Shown piece after piece: positions 42,647-50,098 of a stretch of DNA of 64,000 nt; position 1 is the first letter of the stretch, and each line of letters opens with the position of its first letter. The stretch covers positions 1-64,000 of the forward strand of contig CASEQJ010000010.1 of assembly GCA_949290055.1 (NCBI GenBank), written 5' to 3'. The notes beneath the pieces are model-generated. The model was not told where the DNA came from. It searched no databases and saw only the letters and a program-made list of their open reading frames with translations. A program made the position numbers and the translations under genes. The DNA is from an uncultured Olsenella sp. GTDB lineage: Bacteria > Actinomycetota > Coriobacteriia > Coriobacteriales > Atopobiaceae.

Positions 42647-43107
42647 GCGCCCTCGTCCCCGGACGCGAGCTCGAAGGTCGCGCAGGCGCGCGGGAGAAGC
42701 CCCTCGACCAGGAGCTGCCGCAGGGTCACGCTGCCAAAGTACGCTCGCAAAAGGCCCTCGGCCCCGCACCACAGCGACGCGTAGCGGCACTGCGCCCGGT
42801 TTGGGCAGGGCGCGCCGTCCGCGCCCGAGGTCTCGCAGCAGGAGAGCGTGACCGGGCCCTGCACCGCCTCGACGACCTGCAAGAGCGTGGTTTTGCGCGG
42901 GTCGACCGCCAGACGCATGCCGCCCGCGGCGCCGCGCGAGTTGCTGACGAGCCCCGCCGCGGCGAGGTCGCGCTGAATCGAGCGCGCGAAGGAGTAGGGA
43001 ACCCCGCTCTCGCGCGCCGCGGTCCGCACGGAGAGGACGCCGTCCTCGTTGGCGACGAGCTCAGCGATCATGCGCAGCGCGTAGTCGGTCTTTCTCGAAA
43101 CGTCCAT
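42643..43107 (-). CDS. Rrf2 family transcriptional regulator
   Basis: Winged-helix regulator of 154 aa. SRKTDYALRMIAELVANEDGVLSVRTAARESGVPYSFARSIQ holds the helix-turn-helix, and SRGAAGGMRLA the wing. Cys90, 91, 101 and 107 lie where IscR and NsrR bind an iron-sulfur cluster, so redox or NO sensing is plausible. GGAGGAACC precedes ATG 43107. It is coupled to the MutY-like gene, which suggests control of that repair gene. Confidence 0.9.
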   Translation of the reverse strand: MDVSRKTDYALRMIAELVANEDGVLSVRTAARESGVPYSFARSIQRDLAAAGLVSNSRGAAGGMRLAVDPRKTTLLQVVEAVQGPVTLSCCETSGADGAPCPNRAQCRYASLWCGAEGLLRAYFGSVTLRQLLVEGLLPRACATFELASGDEGA

Positions 43108-43132
43108 GGTTCCTCCGGAGCCGGCCCCTCGT

Positions 43133-43825
43133 CTAGTCGTCCCAGTCAAGCACGGTCCAGCCGCGCCGCTTCGCGCCCAGCGCGAGCGTCTTGCCGGGGC
43201 ACACCACGCGCGCCTCGCGGGCGGCCTCGAGCAGCGGCGTGTCCGAGTGGTGGTCAGCGTAGGCGCGGTCCAGCACCCAGGCGCCGACGCCCAGGTGCGC
43301 GTTGCACCACGCCTGGACGGCGCGGCACTTCTCGGCGCCCGCGACGACGGGGCCGTCGACTCGGCCCGTGTAGCGCCCGTGCTCGTCGCGCTCCATGCGC
43401 GTGGCCGCGTAGCCGTCCGCACCGATCCTTTTGGCCGCGACCTCGGCGATCGCGTCAAAGGTGGCGGAGACGAGAAGAACGACGAGGCCCTTCTCGTGGC
43501 ACCAGGCCACCTCGCGCAGGGCGCGCGGACGGTACAGCGGGGCGAGCGCCTCGTCGTGGAAGCGGGCCATGAGGTCGTCGACCTCCTCGGACGTGCGGCC
43601 GCCCAGCGCGCCGATCACGAGCTCGCGGGCCTCGTCCTGACGGTAGGGGAGGTGCAGCTTGTAGCGGATTCCCCACCACACGAGCCTCAGCAGGCGCAGC
43701 GGCGACAGCATGCCGTGCGACAGGAGGTACCTCGTGAACAGCGACCCCGACTGGCCGTCGATCGAAGTGCCGTCGAAGTCGAATACCGCGACCCGCTTCG
43801 GCCGCGCGTGATCGCTGGTTGCCAT
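43133..43825 (-). CDS. HAD-IB family phosphatase (SerB-like)
   Basis: Cytoplasmic phosphatase of 230 aa. VAVFDFDGTSID is motif I, LVVLLVSATFDAIAEVAAK motif II, and AYADHHSDTPLLEAA motif IV with the Mg aspartates. The helical cap with LLRLVWWGIRYKLHL is typical of HAD-IB members that act on phosphoserine or lipid head-group phosphates. Substrate not determinable. It lies 25 bp upstream of rrf2 on the same strand. Confidence 0.88.
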   Translation of the reverse strand: MATSDHARPKRVAVFDFDGTSIDGQSGSLFTRYLLSHGMLSPLRLLRLVWWGIRYKLHLPYRQDEARELVIGALGGRTSEEVDDLMARFHDEALAPLYRPRALREVAWCHEKGLVVLLVSATFDAIAEVAAKRIGADGYAATRMERDEHGRYTGRVDGPVVAGAEKCRAVQAWCNAHLGVGAWVLDRAYADHHSDTPLLEAAREARVVCPGKTLALGAKRRGWTVLDWDD

Positions 43826-43898
43826 GGGCGCCCCGCTCTCGCAATGGAGTGACGCTCATATGATAGCGCGTCGGGCGCATTACGTTCGCGCGCGTCTG

Positions 43899-44041
43899 CA
43901 AAACCTGTCGCGCGTGGCCGGAAGACCCGGCGTGCGGTCGCAAGACCCAGCGTGCGTGACCACAAGACCCATCGCGCTGGACGCAAAACCCAGCGTGCGT
44001 GTTCACAAAACTCAGCACACGTGGTCGCAAAACTCAACTTT
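43899..44041 (+). repeat. Seven-unit imperfect tandem repeat, 21-22 bp period
   Basis: Units with core CAARACYCAGCGTGCGTG begin at 43899, 43920, 43941, 43963, 43984, 44006 and 44028. The intervals are 21, 21, 22, 21, 22 and 22 bp. Units are imperfect and have no separate spacers, so this is not a CRISPR array. It lies just upstream of the HAD-IB gene. The core resembles the TGCAAAAACG...CGTG unit at 3201-3429. Confidence 0.85.
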
Positions 44042-44096
44042 TGGGGAACGGCGACCGGCGTGCACGGCGAGTTAGCGATTCCAGGTCCTTCTCATC

Positions 44097-44242
44097 TGTT
44101 TTGGGCAACATCTTTTATGTGGTGTCACCAGCAGGCTGGTTTTGCATCAAAGACTTTGCCCACAACCACGCTAGGGCCGGCAAAATCGAAGCCGCATCGC
44201 GTTTCTCGGCCCCTTGCCATCAAACGTTCGCCCCAAAACATG
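44097..44242. repeat. MITE-like dispersed element, copy I
   Basis: Blocks TGTTTTGGGCAACATCTTTT (44097), GGTTTTGCATCAAAGACTTT (44138) followed by GCCCACAACC, and CATCAAACGTTCGCCCCAAA (44218) followed by ACATG. Order, orientation and the 41-bp offset of the first two blocks match the element at 14190. An extra CGTTCGCCCCAAAACATG is at 44300. Apart from these repeats, 43826-44384 shows no gene. Confidence 0.8.
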
Positions 44243-44384
44243 AGGGAGGGCCTGGGGCTTCCAGGAGGGCGGATTCCAGGGCGGCCTCCCGTCCTTGTCG
44301 CGTTCGCCCCAAAACATGGGGGGAAAGCCTGGAGAACGGTGCTCTCCGGCACAGGGGGCGGGCGAGAAGAACCACGACATGAAA

Positions 44385-44406
44385 AAGGGCTCCCGAAGGA
44401 GCCCTT
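44385..44406 (-). terminator. tRNA-Asp terminator
   Basis: AAGGGCTCC CGAA GGAGCCCTT, a perfect 9-bp stem, followed on the minus strand by TTTC. It begins 10 nt past the tRNA 3' end. GGGCGAGAAGAAC lies 12 bp further on at 44360. Confidence 0.9.
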
Positions 44407-44416
44407 GTTCGTGCAA

Positions 44417-44493
44417 TGGCGGGATGTAAGGGACTCGAACCCTCGACCTCCGACGTGACAGGCCGGCGCTCTAACCAGCTGAGCTAACACCCC
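44417..44493 (-). tRNA. tRNA-Asp (anticodon GTC)
   Basis: Minus-strand cloverleaf of 77 nt with acceptor GGGGTGT/ACATCCC, anticodon arm CCGGC-CTGTCAC-GTCGG giving GTC, and T-arm GAGGGTTCGAGTCCCTT. Discriminator G and encoded CCA are present. Confidence 0.95.
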
Positions 44494-44587
44494 GTGCGCC
44501 TTGCGCGGGAGCTATTCTCTCATACCCCCAAAAGCGTGGCAAGGCCCAATTTCAAAAAAGTTTCGGCGGGCGCTGCGCTCACAAAAC

Positions 44588-45412
44588 CTACGCGAGCGCA
44601 ACGTCGGTCGTGGCCCCGCCGGCCGTCACGCGCAGCGTCGTGCCGTCGAGCTCCACCGACTCGATCTCGCCGGAGCCGCCAGCGGAGTTGCCCTCGGCGT
44701 CCACGACGTAGGTGACGCCCTGCGAGTGGCCGCCGATCACGTAGCAGGCAACGTTCCAGCCGCCGTCGACGTTCTCGGGGACGAGCAGCGTGTCGGCAGT
44801 GCGGACGAGCGCGGCCGGCGTGCCCGGCAGCTCCACGATCGCGTCGCCGGCCGCGTTGACGAGCGCCCACGTGCCACCCTCGCCCTGGGAGAGCCCGTAG
44901 GTCTCGCCGGCGTAGCTGACGGTGCCGTCAACACCCACTTGCTCGCTGCCGGCGTCGTGCTCCTGCTCCTGCTTCTGCAGCTCGAGCTCGTTCTCGGTGA
45001 GGTGCAGGGTCTGGTCCTGGGTGGTCTGTTCCTCGGCCGCGGGCGGGAACACCAGCGAGGTGACGAGCGTCCCCAGCACAAAGACGACCGCCAGGGCGAG
45101 AAACGCCGCAATGACGAGAAGCACCACGTTGAGAGCGCTGCGCTTGGGCCCTCCCTGCGGCACGCCCGCCTCCGGGTGGCGCTCGGCGTAGCGGCGCTCG
45201 GCGCTCTTGCGGGCGCGCCCGGCCGCCTCCGCGGCGTTTTTGCGCGTCGTGACGCGAGCGCCCTGGCCGGCACCGATCGTCGCGATCTGGTCGGAATCGC
45301 TCGCAAGGCCGGGTGCCTGCACGCGCTTGCGGCGCGCGCTCGGCTTGGCATGGCTCGCCGCGTGGCTCGCGCGGTGTGCCGGGCGCGCGTTCTTCTCGTC
45401 CTTGAAAGGCAT
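44588..45412 (-). CDS. Single-pass membrane protein with basic N-terminus
   Basis: Protein of 274 aa. Residues 1-90 are cytoplasmic and rich in Arg, Lys, His and Ala; one membrane helix follows (NVVLLVIAAFLALAVVFVLGTLVTSLV); the rest is an extracellular domain of beta-type repeats such as GTVSYAGETYGLSQGEGGTWALVN and LDGTTLRVTAGGATTDVALA. I do not recognise the family. GGGGGACTTTC precedes ATG 45412. It is the last gene after dnaX-ybaB-recR on this strand and may share their transcript. Residues 4-8 include DEKN from a variant of the dispersed motif. Confidence 0.75.
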   Translation of the reverse strand: MPFKDEKNARPAHRASHAASHAKPSARRKRVQAPGLASDSDQIATIGAGQGARVTTRKNAAEAAGRARKSAERRYAERHPEAGVPQGGPKRSALNVVLLVIAAFLALAVVFVLGTLVTSLVFPPAAEEQTTQDQTLHLTENELELQKQEQEHDAGSEQVGVDGTVSYAGETYGLSQGEGGTWALVNAAGDAIVELPGTPAALVRTADTLLVPENVDGGWNVACYVIGGHSQGVTYVVDAEGNSAGGSGEIESVELDGTTLRVTAGGATTDVALA

Positions 45413-45432
45413 GAAAGTCCCCCGATCGCTTC

Positions 45433-46041
45433 TCAGACCTCGCGGCGCGCCTCTATGGCGCGTCCGAGGGTCACCTCGTCAGCGTACTCCAAGTCGCCTC
45501 CCACCGGCAGCCCGCTCGCCAGGCGCGAGACGCGCACGCCGAGCGGACGGATCGTGCGGGCCAGGTAGGTGGCTGTGGTCTCCCCCTCCACGTCCGGGTT
45601 GGTGGCGAGAATGACCTCGCTGACCTCGCCGTCAGCCAAGCGCGCCAGCAGCTCGCGCACGTGGAGCTGCTCCGGGCCGATCTTGTCCATGGGGCTGATC
45701 ACGCCGCCGAGGACGTGGTAGAGCCCGTGGTAGCAGCCGGTCCGCTCAATGGCGCCCACGTCGCGCGGCTCGGAGACGACGCAGATGGACGTGCGGTCGC
45801 GCGAGACGTCGGCGCAGACGTCGCAGGTATCGCGCGTGGCGTAGGAGAAGCAGACGGGGCAGAAGTGCACCTGCTGCTTCACCTCAAGAATCGCGCTCGC
45901 GAGGCGGCGCGCCTGGTCGGCATCGGCCTCGAGCAGGAAGTAGGCGATTCGCTGCGCGGACTTTGGACCAATGCCGGGGAGCCTCCCCAGCTCGTCGAGA
46001 AGCCGCTGAAGCGCGCGTCCGTCGTTGATCGTCGCGTCCAT
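45433..46041 (-). CDS. recR: Recombination mediator RecR
   Basis: Ring-forming DNA-binding protein of 202 aa that works with RecO and RecF to load Rec[21 protein letters not shown] is the helix-hairpin-helix, CPVC...CDVC the zinc finger, and the Toprim domain has [15 protein letters not shown] and [14 protein letters not shown]. The size is typical. Part of the conserved dnaX-ybaB-recR order. Confidence 0.95.
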   Translation of the reverse strand: MDATINDGRALQRLLDELGRLPGIGPKSAQRIAYFLLEADADQARRLASAILEVKQQVHFCPVCFSYATRDTCDVCADVSRDRTSICVVSEPRDVGAIERTGCYHGLYHVLGGVISPMDKIGPEQLHVRELLARLADGEVSEVILATNPDVEGETTATYLARTIRPLGVRVSRLASGLPVGGDLEYADEVTLGRAIEARREV

Positions 46042-46059
46042 GCGCGTACCCGCCGCAGC

Positions 46060-46395
46060 CTAGAACAGGCCGGGAATGCTCATGCCGCCGGTCACGGCGC
46101 CGAGCTGCTGGCTCGCCATCTGCTCCGCCGACTCCAGGACGTCGTTGACGGCGGCGAGGATCATGTCCTGCAGCATTTCAACGTCCTCCGGGTCCACGGC
46201 GTCCGGGTCGATCGTGAGCGAGGTCAGGCGCAGGTCGCCCGTGGCCGTGACCTTGACGGCACCGCCGCCGGCGCTCGCGGAGACCTCCGTGGCGGCCGCC
46301 TTCTGCTGCGCGGCCAGGAGCTGCTCCTGCATCTTCCTGGCCTGCGCCATCATCTGGTTCCGGTTCATGCCGCCCATGTTGAATCCCTTGGCCAT
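46060..46395 (-). CDS. ybaB: YbaB/EbfC nucleoid-associated protein
   Basis: Small dimeric DNA-binding protein of 111 aa. It has a Met/Gln-rich N-terminus (MGGMNRNQMMAQARKMQEQLLAAQQ) and the family core GGGAVKVTATGDLRLTSLTIDPDAVDPEDVEMLQDMILAAVNDVL. ATG 46395 is chosen for AAAGGAAACAAC just upstream; an ATG six codons earlier is possible. Between dnaX and recR, as in most bacteria. Confidence 0.93.
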   Translation of the reverse strand: MAKGFNMGGMNRNQMMAQARKMQEQLLAAQQKAAATEVSASAGGGAVKVTATGDLRLTSLTIDPDAVDPEDVEMLQDMILAAVNDVLESAEQMASQQLGAVTGGMSIPGLF

Positions 46396-46440
46396 GTTGT
46401 TTCCTTTCGTCATTGCCGGGCTTGCTGGCGAGAAGTACGT

Positions 46441-48006
46441 CTAGTCGTCGGTGTCGTCGTCCTCGTCGTCGACGGGTTCGTCTATGTAGCCGCCGTCCTC
46501 CTCCGGGGCCTCCTCGTAGGAGAGCTCCTCGGCCGCTTCCTCGTCCGACGTGGAGGCAGCGGTCTCCACACTCACCGAGAGGGGCGAGCCGAACGCGGCG
46601 CTGAGCTGGGCCGCAATGTCGGCGAACTCCGGGGAGAGCTCCTGGGGGGCGGCCCCGCCGGGGGCTTCCCCGCCTGCTCCGCGCTCGCCGCTTCGCGGCT
46701 CGCTCACTTCGTGAGTCGCGGCGGGGCAGGTCGCGTCGGGAGCGGCGGGACGAGGCTGCGGAGTTCTCTCAGGAGCGGGAGTCGGCGTGGGTTCGGGGGC
46801 GGGCTGCGGGGTGACGGGCTTCTCGGCCACCGCGCGAACGGGGCCGGGGGCGGCGAGGATGTCCACCTGGCGCTCGAGGTCGGCGACGCGCTCGGCCAGG
46901 GCCTCGAGGGTGAGGTCGGACTCGGGCCGGGCCACGCGCGTGAGGGCAATCTCGAGAACGAGGCGCTGGTTGGTGGCCGTGCGCATTTCGCTCGACGCGT
47001 CGCCGAGAACGGTGAGCACCCGCGCGACGCGGTCGGGCGAGCCAAACGCGGCCGCCTCGGCGCGCAGGGCGTCGAGCTCCTCCCCGCGCGCCGCAACGAC
47101 GTCCTCGGCGCTCGGCACCACGGACACGACGTAGACGTCGCGCACGTGGGCGGCAAGCTCCCGCGTGAAGCGCAGCAGGTCGCGCCCGGCGTCAGCAAGC
47201 TCCGCGACCTCGGCGAACAGCGTAGCCACGTCGCGGTGGGCCATGGCGCGGGAGACCTTGCCCAGCACGGCGCCAGAGGCCTCGCCGAGCAGGTCCTGCG
47301 CCGCCTCGAGGCCAATGTGGCCCGCGCCAAAGACAGAGAGCTGCTCGAGCGAGGTCAGCGCGTCACGCATGCCGCCGCGCGCGTGGCGCACGACGAGCTC
47401 GAGCGCGGCGGCGTCGTAGGTGAAGCCCTCCTGCGAGCACACGTAGGCGAGGTGCGCCTGCATTTCGTCGTTGCCAATAGCGTGGAAGTCAAAGCGCTGC
47501 ACGCGGGAGAGAATCGTGGCCAGAATCTTCTGCGGGTCGGTCGTGCACATGACAAAGACGACGTTCTCGGGCGGCTCCTCGAGCGTCTTGAGCAGCGCGT
47601 TGAACGCCGCCGGCGTGAGCATGTGGACCTCGTCGATTATGTAGACCTTCGCGCGGCCCATGACCGGCGCGTAGTCGACGCGGCCAATGATCTCCTCGCG
47701 GACGTTGTCGACGCCGGTGCGCGAGGCGGCGTCAAGCTCTATGACGTCGGGGTGCTCGCCGGCCGCGATCAGGCGGCACTGCTCGCAGGTGCCGTCGGGC
47801 AGCATGGCGGGGCCCTTCTCGCACATGAGCGCCTTGGCGAGAATGCGGGCCATGGTGGTCTTGCCCGTGCCGCGCGGGCCGCAGAACAGGTACGCGTGGC
47901 TGGTGCGCCCCTCGAGCACGGCGCGCTTGAGGGTCTCGACCACGTGCGACTGGCCGACGACCTGCTCGAACGTCTGCGGGCGATACTTGGTGTAGAGCGA
48001 TTCCAT
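46441..48006 (-). CDS. dnaX: DNA polymerase III subunits gamma/tau
   Basis: Clamp-loader ATPase of 521 aa. YTKYRPQTFEQVVGQ, Walker A GPRGTGKTT, zinc Cys in MCEKGPAMLPDGTCEQC, DEVHML and LEEPPENVVFVMCTTDPQKI are intact. The C-terminus has a Pro-rich linker and an acidic end. Part of the linker, near SEPRSGERGAGGEAPGG, is encoded by a GC-rich palindromic stretch (46650-46730) related to the repeat at 4373-4468. No slippery A-tract for gamma production is present. GGAGGCCGC precedes ATG 48006. Confidence 0.95.
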   Translation of the reverse strand: MESLYTKYRPQTFEQVVGQSHVVETLKRAVLEGRTSHAYLFCGPRGTGKTTMARILAKALMCEKGPAMLPDGTCEQCRLIAAGEHPDVIELDAASRTGVDNVREEIIGRVDYAPVMGRAKVYIIDEVHMLTPAAFNALLKTLEEPPENVVFVMCTTDPQKILATILSRVQRFDFHAIGNDEMQAHLAYVCSQEGFTYDAAALELVVRHARGGMRDALTSLEQLSVFGAGHIGLEAAQDLLGEASGAVLGKVSRAMAHRDVATLFAEVAELADAGRDLLRFTRELAAHVRDVYVVSVVPSAEDVVAARGEELDALRAEAAAFGSPDRVARVLTVLGDASSEMRTATNQRLVLEIALTRVARPESDLTLEALAERVADLERQVDILAAPGPVRAVAEKPVTPQPAPEPTPTPAPERTPQPRPAAPDATCPAATHEVSEPRSGERGAGGEAPGGAAPQELSPEFADIAAQLSAAFGSPLSVSVETAASTSDEEAAEELSYEEAPEEDGGYIDEPVDDEDDDTDD

Positions 48007-48145
48007 GCGGCCTCCGGACCACGTCTGCTTCCGAGGTTCCAGTATACCCGCGGGGCGGGCGGCGGGCGCGAAGGCCACAGGTTCTTCTCGCCCGCGGCGG
48101 CGGCGCCGGGGCCCTTTGTTGCGGCGTGCAGCTCAGTGGGGGAAT

Positions 48146-48189
48146 AGTGCCAGATTATGGCCGTCAGGAGCGTCAGTTTGGCACTTTGG
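48146..48189. repeat. Inverted repeat at the ydbT 3' end
   Basis: AGTGCCAGATTATGG at 48146-48160 and TTTGGCACTTTGG at 48177-48189 form an AGTGCCA/TGGCACT stem. CCATAATCTGGCAC recurs inverted at 49830-49843, on the other side of the two frameshifted PH-domain genes. The ydbT stop codon (48173-48175) is inside this repeat, so its last residues (KVPN) are repeat-encoded. Confidence 0.7.
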
Positions 48190-49358
48190 GACCATTGAGC
48201 TCGCGACCGTGCGGGCGGAACCAGCCGAGAAGAACGTCCGCCTCGTCGGCGGGGACGTCGCGCAGGCTGAGCCCCTCCTCGGACCCGGCGGCAGTGCGCA
48301 CGGAGAGCGTCGCCACGCCGGCGCGGCGCTGGAAGGGGCTCTGCGAGACCCGCATCCGCTGCAGCCGGGCGCGCGACGCAATCGCAGTCCTGCGCGTGAG
48401 GCCGCCGGAAACGAGCACCAGCTCGCGCGCCGTGTGACCGTAGCGCGCGGCGTCCCACGCACGCAGCGCGTCAAAGACCAGGACGACGAGAAGGACCACG
48501 CTCAGAACGCCCGCCGCCACAAGAACGGGCCTCAGCAGCCACCCGGCGCTCTCGAGCAGACCCGAGAGGCCAAAGAGCCAGAGGGCGCCGCCGACGATCA
48601 GGACGGCAAACGGCCACCAGAGCGCGGCGCGCACCACGGCGCGGTCGGCGTAGCGCTCCACGCAGTAGCCCGCGTAGCGCATGAGGTTCACGGCAAACGA
48701 GACCACGGCGCCGAGCGCCAGGGCGGAGACGACGAAGCCCGCCAGCAGGGGCAGCAGCGCCGGAAGCTCCGCGCCGGCGATCCCGGCTCCCGCGCCCTCA
48801 AGGTCGAGCAGCCCCCACTCGCCAAGCTGGGTCGGGCCGTTGCCGAGAAGGACCACGAGCGCGAAGGCCTGGCCGACGGCGCTGACGCGGGACGCGGCGG
48901 CAAGCACGAGCCGGCGTCCCGTCAGCGCAAACGTGGCGAGCGGCCGGTCCTCGGCGGGGTCCGCGGGCGCTCCGTTCTTCTCGCCCGCCAGCGCCTCTGT
49001 CGCGCGCCTGCGACGGAAGAACTCCGCGCGCAGGGCCTCGGCCTCGGACTCGCGCAGCCCGGAGACCTTGGACGCGTCGCCCTCGGCTGCGGCGGCGCCC
49101 GTGTCGAGGTCGAGCGTCACCAGGCCGAAGAGGCGCTCGAACAGGGTCGAGTTCACGGAGACCGTGTGGACATGCTCGTAGGGGATCGTGAGGCGCCGAC
49201 GGTTGAGCAGGCCCCAGCGCACGATGAGGCCCTCGTCCGCAAGCTCCCACGTGCGGGCGCGCCAGGCCGCAAAGTTAAGCAGCAGGCACGCCGCGAAGAT
49301 TGCGACGGCGCTCGCCGGTGAGGTCGCGGTGCTCGCCGTCCTTCTCACCCGCGCTCAC
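48173..49358 (-). pseudogene. Frameshifted YdbT-like bacterial PH-domain membrane protein
   Basis: The body encodes bPH2 domains: WELADEGLIVRWGLLNRRRLTIPYEHVHTVSV, and a C-terminal GLTRRTAIASRARLQRMRVSQSPFQRRAGVATLSV, separated by hydrophobic segments. The natural start is GTG 49358, overlapping the previous stop as GTGA and reading VSAGEKDGEHRDLTGERR, but this frame closes after 27 codons, while the body (from AVAIFAACLLLNFAAW) is in another frame. The first of the usual two N-terminal helices is missing, so a deletion of odd length is likely. A residual GTG start inside the body frame could still give a truncated protein. Confidence 0.7.
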
Positions 49359-49746
49359 ACGTCCTCCTTGGCAAGGCGAGCGAGCTCCGCAACGCGGTCG
49401 CGCAGCGCGGCGGCGTCGGCCTCGGCGAGGCCGGGAATCTCGAAGCTCTCCCCCGCCGCGGAGACGGTCACGCTGGCCAGGCCGTGCGCGCAGGACGGGG
49501 CCCTGCTTGGTCTCGACGTGCTGGACGCGCACGAGCGGCACCAGCACGCGCTTCTTCACAAAGACGCCGTGGTAGAGGTCAACGTCGGTGGGCGTGACGT
49601 CGTAGCGCCACGTCGCCGCCGAGGTGGCGCACAATCGCCCAGGCCGCCACCGCCAGCACGGCCACCACCACAATGCCAATGACGTCCGAGACGTACCACA
49701 CGCGCAGCATGCGCGGGTCAAGGCGGTGCGAGGGCAGGTCGCTCAC
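49355..49746 (-). pseudogene. Frameshifted YdbS-like bacterial PH-domain membrane protein
   Basis: Three frames must be joined to recover the protein. GTG 49746 starts VSDLPSHRLDPRMLRVWYVSDVIG and a helix to AIVRHLGG; a shift near 49625 leads to TWRYDVTPTDVDLYHGVFVKKRVLVPLVRVQHVETKQGP; a second shift near 49500 leads to HGLASVTVSAAGESFEIPGL and ends KEDV at 49355. Together these make a normal YdbS of about 130 aa (two helices plus bPH2). Neighbouring genes are intact, so local decay or a locally poor assembly are the choices. Confidence 0.7.
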
Positions 49747-49790
49747 GGAAGCTCCCTTCGACGCGTGGTCCTTCTCGCCCGGGCGCGACA

Positions 49791-49858
49791 CTCGTTGGTG
49801 AAAAAGGACCAGATTCGGCCCGTTTGGCACCATAATCTGGCACCAGAGCACCAACGAG
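49791..49858. repeat. Two-tier inverted repeat upstream of ydbS
   Basis: Outer arms CTCGTTGGTG (49791-49800) and CACCAACGAG (49849-49858) are perfect; inner arms CCAGATT (49809-49815) and AATCTGG (49834-49840) are perfect. It contains CCATAATCTGGCAC, the inverse of 48147-48160, and CGTTTGGCAC, also found near 48175. Copies of the dispersed 13-mer flank it at 49768 and 49876. Confidence 0.8.
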
Positions 49859-49908
49859 ACGCAGGCGCAGCCAGTGGGCGAGAAGAACGCGTCGTCGCGA
49901 CCGCAAAA

Positions 49909-50017
49909 GAGCGCGCTCGGTGGGAACGGGTGCCCGCAAGAGGCCCCTTATGGCTGCTGCCTCCCGGCCCTGACCAGGTTCGAGGTGTCGCGTCACCCGA
50001 ACCCACCGAACGCGCTC
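49909..50017 (-). ncRNA. ffs: Signal recognition particle RNA (4.5S type)
   Basis: The minus strand carries the conserved SRP apical loop GGTCAGGGCCGGGAGGCAGC flanked by CCTCGAACCT on its 5' side, and long-range pairing of GAGCGCGTTCGGTGGG (5') with CCCACCGAGCGCGCTC (3'). CTTTTGCGG directly after 49909 is the terminator. TAGAGT at 50025-50030 (minus strand) is a likely -10. The size of about 109 nt matches small bacterial SRP RNA. Its nearness to dnaX is a known Gram-positive arrangement. Ends are estimated to within a few nucleotides. Confidence 0.93.
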
Positions 50018-50098
50018 GCGGAACACTCTAGCAAAGTCGGGCCGGACGCGCCACGCACGCGCTACCCTTGTCCAAACGTCGCTCACAAGGAGGCTGTC

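Noticed and set aside
43899..44041. CRISPR array
   Set aside because: The 21-22-bp units are contiguous and diverged, without unique spacers, and no cas gene is in the window.
46441..48006. Programmed frameshift in dnaX producing gamma
   Set aside because: No A-rich slippery heptamer followed by a stem-loop was found; the C-terminal Pro-rich and acidic region is continuous.
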